From: Ianthella basta
Taxonomy: Eukaryota; Porifera; Demospongiae; Verongiida; Ianthellidae
Assembly (NCBI GenBank): GCA_964019415.1
Contig: OZ025880.1
Span: 2,019,813 to 2,083,812 of the forward strand
DNA: 64,000 nt
Direction: 5' to 3'
Shown: positions 45,881-58,032 of the stretch, piece after piece
Position numbering within the stretch: position 1 is the stretch's first letter
Layout: each line of letters starts with the position of its first letter
Translations under genes and position numbers: made by a program
Notes under the pieces: generated by a model
Told to the model about the DNA's origin: nothing
Seen by the model: the letters and a program-made list of their open reading frames with translations, nothing else
The model's database searches: none

Positions 45881-46947
45881 CCAGTCTGCTGCAAAGTGTG
45901 GACAAGTGCAGGAACAGCTAACTTGTGTCAGTGTTTAATTTTGACTACCATAAATAGGTCATTAGGCTCAGAGGCCTTAACACCAATTAATGTACTTGTT
46001 TCGGTAATAACAATGAGTTGCATATGATACAGTTCTTGATGGTGTGTTTTCTGGATTACAGTATGGAAGCCATGCAGTCTGTTACCATAGTACATAATTA
46101 TGTAGGGTACCACTGAGGGAAGGCTAATGGTCATCACCATGCATGCAGGTTCAGCAGCAGTTTACATTGATTCATTGTTTATACTGTAGTATATCTTTTT
46201 GTATATCACGGTCATCCTATTTGAATTTTTAATAACGAAAGTCATACTATGATCTCATGAAAGTAAATGACACCTTTGTGTACTTTGTCTTTGTATATGG
46301 GCATGTGTGTTCTCTCCATTCTCTTCATCTCTCCATATGTCCTGGCCCCATCAGTTAATCAGATTAGCACAATTCATATATAACATATACACCAATTGAA
46401 TGGCAGAGACTCTTTTACATAGCATGCAAGCACGTAGGAATTTAAAGAATAATATATATTAATTTGTGCAATCTTTACCTTGGTGTGGCCCCCAGAAATA
46501 TGCATCTATTGGAATTTGTATGCATGACAAAGTGCAAGCATGGGACGAAATATAACTATACTCTAACTCTACTACTCTATAAGCTAACTATGTAAAACAT
46601 TATATATGCTGTACATGGCATACCAGATGATGTCTTCCCGTATATTACTGTGTACCGCAAAAATCACAAGGTCTATCAATTCATGTGGGATATTATTGCT
46701 GAATAATGTCATCATTATGGATATAGACAGTGTTTTGGAATGCAGTGTGATGTGTGCAATACAAAAGCACGCAGTCATGCAGTCTGTATTAAAGCAAAAC
46801 TGAATACATTTTTAAATACTAACTTCATGATAAAGACTATAATGATCACATTAATACTTGGAAGTGAATAATGACTTGAAGAAAGCAAATGCAGGAACTA
46901 AACTTGTACACTGAATCAGATGTGAGTTATACTGGATCATCAGCGAG
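45881..46947. other. Spacer downstream of receptor E
   Basis: No supported gene. 45940-46020 is dispanin 3' flank. 46660-46900 matches 6645-6900 downstream of receptor A ('atgtgggatattattgctga', 'tggaatgcagtgtgatgtgt', 'gataaagactataatga'), so A and E share a 3' flank class, distinct from that of B, D and F. Confidence 0.6.
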
Positions 46948-49900
46948 TTATGTTTCAGTCTCTGTCTCAGTCACTGTATCATCATCCTCTGAGGTGGGCA
47001 CTCCAGCACGCAGTTCTGTTATTAGAACAAGGTTCCCAAGTCTCTCTGCTGGTGCTTCCAACAGTGGCTCAGCATTATCCTCCCTTTGTTCTTGTGGTTT
47101 CTGGTAGCATCTCAATTGCCTGCACTTCAGGTATACCTTTCTTCCCAGTAGAATGCCAGGATACAGGAGGGGTAGGTAGATGAGGATCATCTGGAGGGAA
47201 GCATAGAACTGTCTTGTTCCAATGGGTGTGTTGAGATCAGTTATGTGAAGACTCAGGATGAGGATGAGGGCCAGTGTACCAAGGATAGCTGCATCTAAAG
47301 CATTGAGTTTGCGTGAATTGTAGGGCTGAAAGGTAGCAATGAGCAGCAGCAAGGCCACAGTGAGGAAGATCTGGATGCGGAGAGCATCTTCTGCTCTTGG
47401 TATGAACACAGCTACAAGGAGGTGAACAATGCGATGGAAGAGATAGAGAGAAGAGAAGCTTCTGAATCGTTCCTTATAGCAGCCTTGTAGAACATTAACA
47501 AAATGGTAGACCCATCTGTCTGTGTAGATGTTGCTGCAGAATGTCTGCATCCTCTGCAGCTTCCTCAATGGTGGCACAGCTATGATGAGTCTGCCAAACA
47601 GCTGAGGTCCAATGGGAAGAGTGAGGAGAACAATGGAGGGTAGAAGGACAAACACTAGCAGTATGACAATGGCTGGTATGAAGTAAGCAATGTGTTGTAT
47701 GGAGCCATAGGGCACAGAGCCCTGCCACCACACCACCACCTTCCTCTCCCCATCCTCCCCTGTGATGGTTTGGTTGACAAGGATGTAGGAGGAGCTGACT
47801 AGGAAGCGAGTGAATCCAAGAATGACAAAGGCAGGAAGTGCTCTGTCATATGACATGCCATCTGAGTACTTTGCCTTCCATTGTCGCATTCTCCTGAGAC
47901 ATTGGTCCACTCGATGACAGCATATCCACTTCTCTGCTGACCTCTCAAGAACAATGAGTGTGATGGCCACTGTCAGTGGGAATAGTCCAATGGAGTAGTG
48001 CAGAAGGAGTGTCTGTAGCAGTGTGAGGTGGGCATGTGGAGTGAGGCAGTATGGTGGGAGGAGCACTCCAAAGAAGTCCAGGTTCCACATGCCATACAGA
48101 AATCGGTATATCCTGACAAATGCATTGTGCACTGGTCCCAACTCAGCATCACATCTGATAGTGGAGAATGCCAAGAGTTGTGCAAACAGCAGAAATGAGT
48201 TGAACCTTCCTGACACTAGGTCTATGTTGAAGAGCATCAAGACAAACATGAAGGCAAGCATGGGCACCCACTCACTCAGGATCCACACAAGAATGCCCAC
48301 TTTACTGAGCCCTTCCTCACAACTGACACACACTGGTCTTATCCCATTGAAGTTCACAGCTATGCCTTTTGATTCAAGACAGTCTCCACAGAGGATCCCT
48401 TTGCGGTTAGATCTGTTACATGCAGCTTCCTGCAGCTCTTGCTGTGAGTTGTTTTCGGGAAGAGTGATTTGCTGTGTTTGACAGTATCCTGGAGGGCATT
48501 GTGCAGTAAAGAACTTCTGTCCGTCACAGCTGTGTTGGTCATTGGATGGCAGGTATCCAGCCCAGTGATCTCTCTTCAAGACAGAATGACTCTCATTGCA
48601 TTCTGCTATTCCAGTCACACTGAGCACTCCACAGTGACATGTTCCCATGTCTCCTGATCCGTATCGGAAGATGTAGCCAGGAGGACAGCACTGGAGCTCT
48701 ATGTCCATCACCAGGAGTAGGTCCGTGTTGTCCACTGACTGCAGAACCAGCTGAGGAGGTCTAACTACAGCAGATGTGTTGCTTGTGTTGTTCAAGAAGT
48801 GTTTGGCCATGCCATGTTGCTGTGGAATGCCATGGAGGATGACTGTAAAGTCAGCAGTGTATTTGGAGAAAGAGTTCAGTTCCGCAGGTAGTGAGTAATC
48901 CATCTTGTTAATCAGTACTGTGAACACTGAACTGATGTTTTTGCCAAACTCATCATATGCATGAGTATAGGGAAGTCTCTTCTGTTTGCCAGGGATGAAA
49001 TAGATGGTAATGGTATTGTCCAATTTGACAACAAAAGTGGCAATATCCACATGTTTGGGACTTGACATTAGTGTGCAACTGAAATATTTGCATAGCTCAT
49101 AAGCACTTGTCGGATAAATGAACGTAAAATTGAAATGTGCTAATATGCGAGTGCTAAGCAATGATGTTAAATTTGTAGTAACTTCCGGCTTTATATTTTG
49201 AAGAATACAATTGCGAACATCAGACACATACAATGACTGGCTATGTTGCCTATCTTTTGCTGTGTTAAATGCAAACACAAATTCATTTCTGTTCTGAGAC
49301 TCTTCCCATTCTTGGTCATACTGGAGGAAACAATTTGACACTGGTACCACTCCAGGAGCAGAACTGCCATAAATGGCACCTCCTCTTTGAAATGCATGAT
49401 TTGAAAGGAAGTATAATGTGACATTATTGCCAACTCTGATGTAGCTCTCTCCATGGAGAGCAATAGCACCGCCATGTGTGGCAACACAGTACTCTATTGC
49501 AAACAATGTATTTGTCTGGAGCAAAATTTCTGAATGTAGTGCATATATTCCTTGTGAAGCAACCCCACAATGGATGTGGAATTTATTTTGCACTGTTATC
49601 TGTACTGATTTCGCCAACATCATGTTTGTGTTAGTTTGAACCTGAAAGGAAGGTTTGCCAACTTGTGATAACAGCTGCATCAAATATTCATATGACCAGT
49701 AATGGGGCGAATTAGTATATCTAAATGAAAAGCGACCACCTACATACTGGTTCCACTGCTCCTTGAAGGCTTCATATTCTGTAGTAATCAAAGTTGCAGA
49801 AATATTTGTCATTCTGACACCTCTGAACAACCTCTTCTCATGAGTAGGAAGTGACTGGAAGGCACATGCACTTCCACTTGCTGCCATGTTGTGAAGTAAC

Positions 49901-51837
49901 ATTAAAGAATTTAGAGTCACTCTGTCCCCAGGGTCGCCTTGGTACAGTGAATGCTTGTACAGCACAGAAATACCACCACCAACACCGTGTCCTGCTGTAT
50001 TAATGAAAAACCTACTTTCGCTGAAAGTGACAATGTTGTCTGTTTGGAAGGTAGCACTGACAGTGGAGAACTCCACATGAACACCTCCACCCATCATGTC
50101 ATGTGTCTCTGATGGGAGTAGTTGGTTGTACACAGACCCACTGTCAAGTATTACTACCATGTTTGCTTCTGATGCATCTGTAATATGAATTAACATGCCA
50201 CCTCCTTGGTGTGCTGTGTTGCCGTCAATATTCATCTGTGAGAATTCAATAGTGTTATTGCATGAGGAATCTTGAAGGATTAGACAGATTCCACCACCCA
50301 ATTCAGCAAAATTTTTATAGATCATATTGTTTTCCACCTTGAATGTGTTCAGAGTAGCAAAGTCCGTGCAGACAACAGCAAACCCACCACCTCTGAGGGC
50401 ATGGTTTAAATTGAAATAGGCATCTCTAATGTTCATTGAATTCCTCATGGCATACCAACTGAATTCAAAAAGCCCGCCTGCTCCCAAACATGCTCTGTAA
50501 TATAAAGATACTAAATCAGTCACTTGTATTTCATTTCTTCTTGCCCATCCTGTGATGATCACTTGTAGTCCTCTACTGTATATTTCTGAATTGTTGGGTC
50601 CTTTTAGGCGCACTCTTTGAAGCAGAGCTACATTTTCCTTTGAGTGATCTGTTATTTCTATGCAGAGTGAACTACCTGGAGCTATTCTGGAAGTGTTTAC
50701 ATAAGCATCTTCTATATGTATGTGGTTTCTGGTGGAATTGCCTCTGAGTTCAATCTTGATGCCATTAAAGGTAGTGGAATTGTTGGCAGTACCTTTGGTA
50801 AAATTTGAAAGAATGCGTTCATCAAATGTCATTCCACTCACTGTTCTATTGCTACTGCTATGAGAGTCTTGACAGTCCTGTATGACAAGTGCTAGTTTCA
50901 GTGTTACGTTGTAATGGTGCACTGCATCAAGCAGGGCAACTGAGATGCCACTTCCACTGCTGGTTTTGTACCGGTGGCTATAGATAGTGACATTGGAGAG
51001 AGTAATCTCACCACCCTCTCCACCTCCCATCACAGTGATGTTGATGCCTGTGAATGATGTATTAAGATTATAATTTGGATGGACATTTGCATTGATAATT
51101 GTTATCTTCTTCAGCCAATGCTTCTCACTAGCCAGGGAAACATCGCTTGTGTTATGTATACCTGTAAGAACTTCAAAGTGTATCCCACTGCCATGAATGC
51201 CAAAATGCAGTACTTTAACACGGTCCATTGATACATTCCCATGTGTGATTGAAGAGTCGTACTTGACAAATGAAATGCCCCTTCCATAAGGGCCAGTGAT
51301 ATTAATGATTACATAATGTATCATCACTGTTTTATAGTCTTGAAAGTACAGGGTTGATGAATCTGAGAGAGAATCACTGTGCTGCAATTGTTCACCACAG
51401 TTACGGAATGTTAAATATTCAAGCCTAGCGTACTGTGAATTGTAAAATGCCAAGTTTGCTTTGGCAGAACACAGAATCTTTGGCCTATAATTGGCACAAC
51501 CACTCATTAGTGCTATTTTAGTGACATTCATCAGTGGTGTCCCATCTAGCAAGTTGTCCACTGGCTCAAGTACATGGATGCCACAACCAATGACAATCAA
51601 GGTATCATTCCCAATGTGTGTAAGAGCATAGTTCAGTGACCCACATGATTCATTAAGGTGGTGTGGACGGGGTACTGGGTCACTTGTTGGTGTGTCATGT
51701 ATACACTGTGGACTATCCTCTCCTGTTGTACTAACCCACATGGTTCTTCTGTAGTCCTCAGAAGCTGCTCCAGTGCAGCATGTGAGCAGCCACAGCACAC
51801 ACACCAGTAGGCTGTGTTTGACTAGAACTGACTTCAT
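46948..51837 (-). CDS. Receptor E: beta-helix ectodomain, multi-pass membrane protein (intact)
   Basis: Intronless, 1,629 codons from the ATG at 51837 (MKSVLVKHS). The frame continues seven codons up to a GTG, but no ATG lies there. Signal peptide LLVCVLWLLTCC, then a glycosylated ectodomain with GAGGLFEF, RGGGFAVV, LGGGICLIL, QGGGMLIHI, MMGGGVHVEF, THGGAIAL and QRGGAIYGS. The Cys-rich block has AACNRSNRKGILCGDC where the others have VVCSGSNRKGLLCGDC. Eight or nine membrane segments and an acidic tail ending TETETET follow. The ectodomain is mostly of the B/D type, yet the 5' flank and the N-terminal SLNYALTHIGN segment are of the C type and the 3' flank is of the A type, so this copy looks recombinant. 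Inferred surface receptor. Confidence 0.93.
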   Translation of the reverse strand: MKSVLVKHSLLVCVLWLLTCCTGAASEDYRRTMWVSTTGEDSPQCIHDTPTSDPVPRPHHLNESCGSLNYALTHIGNDTLIVIGCGIHVLEPVDNLLDGTPLMNVTKIALMSGCANYRPKILCSAKANLAFYNSQYARLEYLTFRNCGEQLQHSDSLSDSSTLYFQDYKTVMIHYVIINITGPYGRGISFVKYDSSITHGNVSMDRVKVLHFGIHGSGIHFEVLTGIHNTSDVSLASEKHWLKKITIINANVHPNYNLNTSFTGINITVMGGGEGGEITLSNVTIYSHRYKTSSGSGISVALLDAVHHYNVTLKLALVIQDCQDSHSSSNRTVSGMTFDERILSNFTKGTANNSTTFNGIKIELRGNSTRNHIHIEDAYVNTSRIAPGSSLCIEITDHSKENVALLQRVRLKGPNNSEIYSRGLQVIITGWARRNEIQVTDLVSLYYRACLGAGGLFEFSWYAMRNSMNIRDAYFNLNHALRGGGFAVVCTDFATLNTFKVENNMIYKNFAELGGGICLILQDSSCNNTIEFSQMNIDGNTAHQGGGMLIHITDASEANMVVILDSGSVYNQLLPSETHDMMGGGVHVEFSTVSATFQTDNIVTFSESRFFINTAGHGVGGGISVLYKHSLYQGDPGDRVTLNSLMLLHNMAASGSACAFQSLPTHEKRLFRGVRMTNISATLITTEYEAFKEQWNQYVGGRFSFRYTNSPHYWSYEYLMQLLSQVGKPSFQVQTNTNMMLAKSVQITVQNKFHIHCGVASQGIYALHSEILLQTNTLFAIEYCVATHGGAIALHGESYIRVGNNVTLYFLSNHAFQRGGAIYGSSAPGVVPVSNCFLQYDQEWEESQNRNEFVFAFNTAKDRQHSQSLYVSDVRNCILQNIKPEVTTNLTSLLSTRILAHFNFTFIYPTSAYELCKYFSCTLMSSPKHVDIATFVVKLDNTITIYFIPGKQKRLPYTHAYDEFGKNISSVFTVLINKMDYSLPAELNSFSKYTADFTVILHGIPQQHGMAKHFLNNTSNTSAVVRPPQLVLQSVDNTDLLLVMDIELQCCPPGYIFRYGSGDMGTCHCGVLSVTGIAECNESHSVLKRDHWAGYLPSNDQHSCDGQKFFTAQCPPGYCQTQQITLPENNSQQELQEAACNRSNRKGILCGDCLESKGIAVNFNGIRPVCVSCEEGLSKVGILVWILSEWVPMLAFMFVLMLFNIDLVSGRFNSFLLFAQLLAFSTIRCDAELGPVHNAFVRIYRFLYGMWNLDFFGVLLPPYCLTPHAHLTLLQTLLLHYSIGLFPLTVAITLIVLERSAEKWICCHRVDQCLRRMRQWKAKYSDGMSYDRALPAFVILGFTRFLVSSSYILVNQTITGEDGERKVVVWWQGSVPYGSIQHIAYFIPAIVILLVFVLLPSIVLLTLPIGPQLFGRLIIAVPPLRKLQRMQTFCSNIYTDRWVYHFVNVLQGCYKERFRSFSSLYLFHRIVHLLVAVFIPRAEDALRIQIFLTVALLLLIATFQPYNSRKLNALDAAILGTLALILILSLHITDLNTPIGTRQFYASLQMILIYLPLLYPGILLGRKVYLKCRQLRCYQKPQEQREDNAEPLLEAPAERLGNLVLITELRAGVPTSEDDDTVTETETET

Positions 51838-51982
51838 TGTGTACCTTCCACTCCACACCTATAATATCATGTGGGATTCCATGAGAAAGAAATCATTAAT
51901 GACTTGAGTATATGTAGCAGCACAATTAATGAGCAAGAAATCACAAGGAAAGTGTTATAAATTTATTAGTAGAACAGTAATT
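51838..51982 (-). promoter_or_regulatory. 5' flank of receptor E (C-type)
   Basis: It shares with C 'taccttccactccacaccta', 'gggattccatgagaaagaaa', 'gagtatatgtagcagcacaa' and 'aaatcacaagg'. It is not closely related to the A/B/D flanks. It is interrupted at 51999 by an insertion; the distal flank resumes at 52606. Confidence 0.55.
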
Positions 51983-51998
51983 AAAATTTTACTTTTGT

Positions 51999-52605
51999 CA
52001 GGTCTAATGAAAGTCACGACTTGGAAGAAATGTTGGAAAGAAAGGGAAATTGACACCAGCTGGCAGCCAAACCCAGGACAACTTACGCCCTAACGCGGGG
52101 TTTCAGCAGCCCAAGCCAACCAACCAGGATGGAACAATTCGCCCTTTCTCTCCTTATAGGCTAGTTACGAACGATGAAATGGTTCAACTAACCTTTGCAG
52201 GTGTGCTGCTAACTGCTGCCACTTAAAATCTGCATACAACAAGTCAGTACGGAACGATAACAAGGTTCCACTAACCTGAACGGGCGGGCCGCTTACTGCT
52301 GCCACTTATCAACCCGGTACTGTGCTCCTATTCTAATTTTACGTAAGATGAACGAGTCGGTTGTAACCGTGTCAAGTCTAATGAAAGTCACGACTTGGAA
52401 GAAATGTTGGAAAGAAAGGGAAAATTGGCACCAGCTGGCAGCCGAACCCAGGACAACTTACGCCCTAACATGGGGTTTCAGCAGCCCAAGCCAACCATGG
52501 TTTTAGCAGGCCAAACCATGGTTGGCTTGGGCTGCTGAAACCCCGCGTTAGTCGTGACTTTCATTAGACTTGACACGGTTACAACCGACTCGTTCATCTT
52601 ACGTA
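51999..52605. mobile_element. Composite foldback insertion with a 16-bp flanking repeat
   Basis: The insert is bracketed by AAAATTTTACTTTTGT at 51983-51998 and 52606-52621, consistent with a target-site duplication, and the receptor flank continues beyond it. Inside are two direct copies of a ~125-bp block (from 52003 and 52373, 'tctaatgaaagtcacgactt' onward). A 60-bp inverted repeat has arms at 52335-52394 and 52551-52610. An inner inverted repeat is centred near 52512 ('gcagcccaagccaacc' against 'ggttggcttgggctgc'). Base composition is more GC-rich than the surroundings. The reverse strand carries a 'gggttcggctgcc' stretch reminiscent of a tRNA-type B box, so a SINE origin is possible but unproven. 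No protein is encoded. Confidence 0.7.
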
Positions 52606-52621
52606 AAATTTTACTTTTGTT

Positions 52622-53228
<607 letters not shown>

Positions 53229-53429
53229 AAATATCTGACAGCTAGCACTAATTATTAATAACATGGACACTGCAACTGACATAATAGAAATGATCACATT
53301 AAAGCAGGAAGGGGCATACCACTGCTATATATGTTCATGGCCTTTCACAGGCAAGAATAATAGCTGTCATTGGTACAGGATAGTAGCTACAGCAATCAAG
53401 TACATTTTTACCAACACAGTTACATCAGT

Positions 53430-53650
53430 ATGCAATGAAACTGCAGTCCCTGAATACTCTATTCACACATGATGTACGTACGTATATGTATTATGAAAGA
53501 CAAATGTACAATCATCCATTGTTAGTGTGCACAACAAAAGGTCTCTGTACTGAATGTGAACCCTAGTGCATTGTGCTATCTCATTCAGGGTACAACAATA
53601 AGTCAATGAACTTGCACTATTGTTCTTTCCTGTTCATCAGTAGACAATAG
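53430..53650. repeat. Spacer module, copy 9 (core 53537-53602)
   Basis: It contains 'tatgcaatgaaactgcagt', 'tgaatactctattcacacat', 'aatcatccattgttagtgtg' and a near-perfect core, followed by a CCCA-rich tail. Confidence 0.8.
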
Positions 53651-55440
53651 TTTTACAAGTCATGTGTGCAGTACACAAGCTACATACACACCTACCCATA
53701 GACACACCCACCCATATAGACACACCCAGAGATACACACATACACTTAGATTACATGGACCACATTGTATTTGTATTACATATGCTTTTACCTTTATAAG
53801 TTATACAATTCATGTAGTCTGTAAACATGTGTCAGAGGTTATTTGCTATTATTACAAGTACTCAGATAATATAATTATGCTCCAATGTATTCTTCCAATG
53901 TTCTCTTGTCTCCAATGCCATGTACACATCCACACATGGACCCAGAGAGACACTTGAGTCATGTACACTGATATAATGTGCACCCTCATGCAGTGCACAT
54001 GCAAACAGATCTACACAGCCATTTATGACTTGTATTCAGTTCACACTTTAGCATACATGTACATGCTGTACATAGTAATACGTATGTCATGTCATGTACA
54101 ATGAATGAAGCATCCTTACTGTATATGCATATACACACATGCATAAAATTATGCATGTGTGTAGCTCACATCAGTAATTGATGCTAGCAAACATACGTAC
54201 CATAGGATGGGTACTTTGCGGGAGAATATTTTGGTGACTTGCTCCAGTTGTGGAATTGGGCAGCCTCACTTTGATGGTTAGGCAAGCCTTAATGATGTCA
54301 TAAGATGTTTGTAAACATTTGCTAGTTGAGAATATTAATTGCTAATCTGCCAAACATTTCCCTGTCAAAAGTCAGCCCAAACAATATAGCTCTTGGCTGT
54401 ATGTGTGTATGAGATGATCATGCACATGCACAATTAATGGTATTATGCACAACTACGTACATATACACTAGAGTTACACCGATAGCTTCCTGTACCGCCC
54501 TGTGATAGACTGTATATATGGCTACATAAGTGGTTACAACATCCCTCTTTAGATGTAATTTGAAAATCACACCTTGAATGAGTATTGTGTGCACTGGTCT
54601 ATCACGATAGCTCCCCATGCACATAACAATACACATATGCATGGTGTTGCCTGGCAACACGTACATCAACTAATTACTGTACATGCCTTCACGGGTGATC
54701 ATGAGATACAGGTTAATACAATATCTTGTAACCTGTGTGGAGGAGGAGTTATGTGTACAATTGTAGATGAGGTTCCTCTATCATCCTTCCATGCACACCC
54801 TATAGCTAAGCACCTGTTTGAATTGTGACATCCAGTGTACAGAGATACTGGATGTCAAGCTCAGAGCCAGTGTTTAAGTTCAAATTATGAATGTGTGCAT
54901 TTATATTTTGTATTAAGGTACTTATACAATGTACTACTCACTTTCAATGGTGTATTGCACACTTTACTGAACAAGGCCTGAGGGCACAAAACACCCTTGA
55001 GATTCATGCAGTAAGGCAATATGCCATTGAATGTGTGTAATAACTAGTACTTATCCTTCACTAAAGGCTACCAAGCCAATCAGCCCATTTGGCAGAAACA
55101 CAAGGTCACAGTAGGATCACCTTATACATGTGAACATAGTGTATTCATGCACAGGCCTGCTGCTGCAGTTGGCATCCACAAAGGTAATATTTGGTACAGT
55201 GAACAGACGAATCCTTTTCTCAGGTGTCAGGGTGTCTCCCTCCACACACACACTCCACACACCTAATTCCCTACATGCACCTCTCTCTTCAAATCCCTAG
55301 CTCTCCACACATCTCCCTCCATATGATGCCCTCATTTCAATGGTAGTTTTATTGACAACATTGCTAGGACACTGTCTGTAGTCACTGAATGGCATAGCAT
55401 CCAGAATTCAGTGTGTCCTTCATTGTTCAGGGGGCTCCTG
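53651..55440. other. Spacer with degenerate dispanin-associated sequence
   Basis: No intact gene. 53880-54420 follows the same order as 21650-22110 and 40850-41350. 54470-54680 is a copy of the block at 3560 and 4640. 55060-55120 is a decayed relative of the dispanin N-terminal exon ('cttatccttcactaaaggct', 'aggtcacagtaggat'). 55230-55340 is the C-rich block also found at 4080. Confidence 0.5.
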
Positions 55441-55559
55441 TGTATTGCCTATTTCATCTGGACATGATGCTGTCATACATCTAGTGGCTTCATTGATTGC
55501 TGAAAACAGCAGTGACATTCATTATACCCCGTGTCTTCCCTCTTCTTCCACACTTTCAC

Positions 55560-55690
55560 TCAATCACTCCTCCCACCTCTGCTGCGCCCATCTCCCACCT
55601 CCTCCCACCACCTGGGTTGCCTGGTCCAGCTTTTCTTGCCTGTGCTGTACCTGGCCATGTGGCCTTGTGGCTGTCATGTACAGCAGGAAG
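55560..55690 (+). pseudogene. Isolated dispanin CD225 exon without its last exon
   Basis: It encodes PPPPTTWVAWSSFSCLCC, TWPCGLVAVMYSRK and then the donor gtgaat at 55691, exactly as exon 2 of genes 2 and 3. The Pro-rich start carries an indel ('gctgcgcccatctcccacct') that puts PTSAA out of frame with the CD225 part, and the acceptor region is diverged. No last exon follows: the sequence continues with intron-like spacer (55740-55950, shared with 32530) and then enters the duplicated block of gene 3. A broken copy. Confidence 0.75.
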
Positions 55691-56254
55691 GTGAATTGTT
55701 GGTTAAATTCTTTACATATTAACTCTAGTATTGCAGATGAGCCATACAACATGGTGCCTAAGAACTGTACTAGCATAAATAAATCTCTTTGGTTATTTTC
55801 GTAATTGTGTTTGGGTTAACCCAAAGATGCTAAATGCACAAAGCATGTGTTGGTATGTCTAACACAGATATCTAAAAGTCTTAGAATCAGTATAGCAATA
55901 TCCTGTGCACAAAGTTACATATTTGGAGATACATTTACTGAAAGGTCACTACTATAAAGTAGAATTATTTATTTTCTGGGGACATAGATTAAATACCAAT
56001 GTTGATAATTATCTCCAGATAATATATATGCTACAGTATTCAATCAACAGTAGATTTAGCCCCCTGGACCCCAACTGTGTATTTTAAGTACCATAACTAG
56101 ATCATTATAGGTTCTTAGGCCTAAACCCTTCAGCCCTCACCCGAGTTCGCCCCTGGCTTTCACTGTACCAAATTCTGGGGGATACCCCATGCCGGTAGTA
56201 GGAAATGAAGAGTCGGGTGATCCAAAATCACCTCATGCCCAATGCCCGTGCACT

Positions 56255-56262
56255 TATAAAAG
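56255..56262 (+). promoter_or_regulatory. TATA box of dispanin gene 3
   Basis: TATAAAAG, 240 bp upstream of the likely start codon; conserved with 43989-43996. A 19-base G run stands between it and the start. Confidence 0.5.
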
Positions 56263-56400
56263 TATACATATGCACCGCTGCAAGGCTCTTGCTCTGAAGC
56301 TGGTTATACCATCAGTTTGTCCAATTCGGCTGTTAGTTCTCTGCATTGAATGCTGTGTTCTGGCACAACTTGTGGTACATAAACTCACCAGGCCCTCTTT

Positions 56401-56419
56401 GGGGGGGGGGGGGGGGGGG
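56401..56419 (+). repeat. Poly-G run (19 G, then A and 4 G)
   Basis: It lies in the presumed 5' leader of dispanin gene 3 and is conserved in the partner copy with slightly different length. Confidence 0.95.
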
Positions 56420-56494
56420 AGGGGTGTCAGGCTATGATTACTGCATGATGACCACTAACAAGAAGTCACTGTAAATGTGTGCACATGCCTGTCA

Positions 56495-58032
56495 ATGTTT
56501 ACTGTAGGTGGCCCAAATGTGACTTATCCCTTCACTGATGGTTACCAGCCGGCACCAGCCAATCTTGGCCAAAACACAACTGTCACAGTAGGACTGCATA
56601 GTGCATGCATGCACGTGCACAGGACTACAACTGCATTATGACTTTAGTACAGTTTACAGCTGATTGCTAACCTCAGATGCAAGGAGTTAGGTTGAACAGC
56701 ACTTATTTGCTTTAGGATACAACAATCCTACACATTGTTCAAGGCTGTAATGAGGTAATGCATGTAGGCATTTTCAACTGGGTACACAGAGTTATAACGA
56801 TTCAGGACACACCACCAATTACCTGCTGTGTGTCTCCCTTGGATCCACTTCTGTTAATTTAAGGGCATTATGTAATCCATACAATGGCACTTTGGTACAT
56901 CTCGTATGCTCGCCTGTCTCTATCTGGAAGATGGGCTAACAGTTGCTGCGTCTTCATTGATCAGTTCACTCAAAGCCTATTAAAACTTGCTTAGAGTGCA
57001 TTTACGATTATAGGTGCAATGCCTTTACCTGCTTACTGAAAATCTAAAAGATTAATTACTGAAATGTATTAAATGGCAAACAGACAGGATTGCAGTAGTG
57101 TTTTCTATTCACTAATTAATATAACCATTTTACACAGTTCTCCTTCTACACACTATCCCTAGTTCTCTCTTCCCTTTGCAGGTGGTGACCACCCAGCCCA
57201 CCTCTGCTGCCCGTCTCCCTCCTCCCCCCACCACCTGGATTGCCTGGTCTTTCTTCTTTTGTTTGTGTTGTGCCTGGCCATGTGGCCTTGTGGCTATAAT
57301 ATACAGCATGAAGGTGAATTGTTGTATGGTTGGATGCATTTTAGTATTACAGGTGTATATGTCTGACTGCCATGCCACAGAACATTTTGCTTATGAACCA
57401 GGGTTAATGAATCAACTTGGCCTAAAATTTTGAGTTAGGGTTAACCCAAAGATGCTCAAGAAATGAAGCACGCATGTACTTAGGGGATGAAAGGAATCAA
57501 CGTAAGAATATCCTATTCCCATGGAGTCCCATTCTAAGTGTGTTATCCAAAATATCGTCCATCAGTCACTAGCACAATGACTTGGCATTGGTATGATAAA
57601 TAGCTGTGAACTTTTGACAAGAGCATGCTTTCAATTTTTGCATGGACAAAGCAGGCGTACACTGAAACTCCATGTTGCGCTCTATTAATATCATTATAGC
57701 CGCAATGAGTATTATAATGAAGGCTGGTACCCTGTAACCTTTAATTGACACCTTTTTTGTATGTTACATCTGTACATTATGTGCATGTGTGTATCCCCAT
57801 ACTCTTCTCCTCTCCATGTACATTGCAATTGCCTTCTTACTTCCTGTAGTCTTCCAATTACTACAGCAGTGGCCAGTATGACTCTGCTGTGTCAGCTTCT
57901 CAGACTGCACTGATCTGGAATGTTGTGTCCACAGTGGTGGGCATTTGTGCCTATATAGCCACTGGGGTCATCATTGGTATACGACTTGGTGCTGTGGGGG
58001 ATGCATATGCTACCACCTATCCACCTTACTAG
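56495..58032 (+). CDS. Dispanin/CD225 (IFITM-like) gene 3, intact
   Basis: Three exons give 135 residues. Exon 1, 56495-56587, starts at an in-frame ATG (MFTVGGPNVTYPFTDGYQPA) and ends in phase 0 at 'gtcaca|gtagga'; alternatively an acceptor at 56507 joins an unseen 5' exon. Exon 2, 57182-57313, encodes VVTTQPTSAARLPPPP, WIAWSFFFCLCCAWPCGLVA and YSMK. Exon 3, 57850-58032, encodes SSNYYSSGQYDSAVSASQTA, a membrane segment with VVGICAYIATGVIIG, and the end YPPY. The layout (Pro-rich N-terminus, hydrophobic segment with paired Cys, polar loop with a G-Q-Y-D-S-A motif, second hydrophobic segment) is that of the CD225 domain (compare the usual G-D-Y-E-G-A). Family members are membrane proteins, some of which restrict virus entry in vertebrates; the role here is unknown. 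Exon boundaries are from inspection only. Confidence 0.85.

Larger units (their letters stand above)
43800..45965. repeat. 2.1-kb segmental duplication with a dispanin gene, copy 1 (partner 56060-58140)
   Basis: Highly similar throughout, including introns. The main difference is ~100 bp at 44597-44705 that is absent from the partner (junction near 56850, 'ggatccacttctgtta'). There is also a shorter G run in the partner and scattered substitutions. High intron identity points to a recent duplication. Confidence 0.9.
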
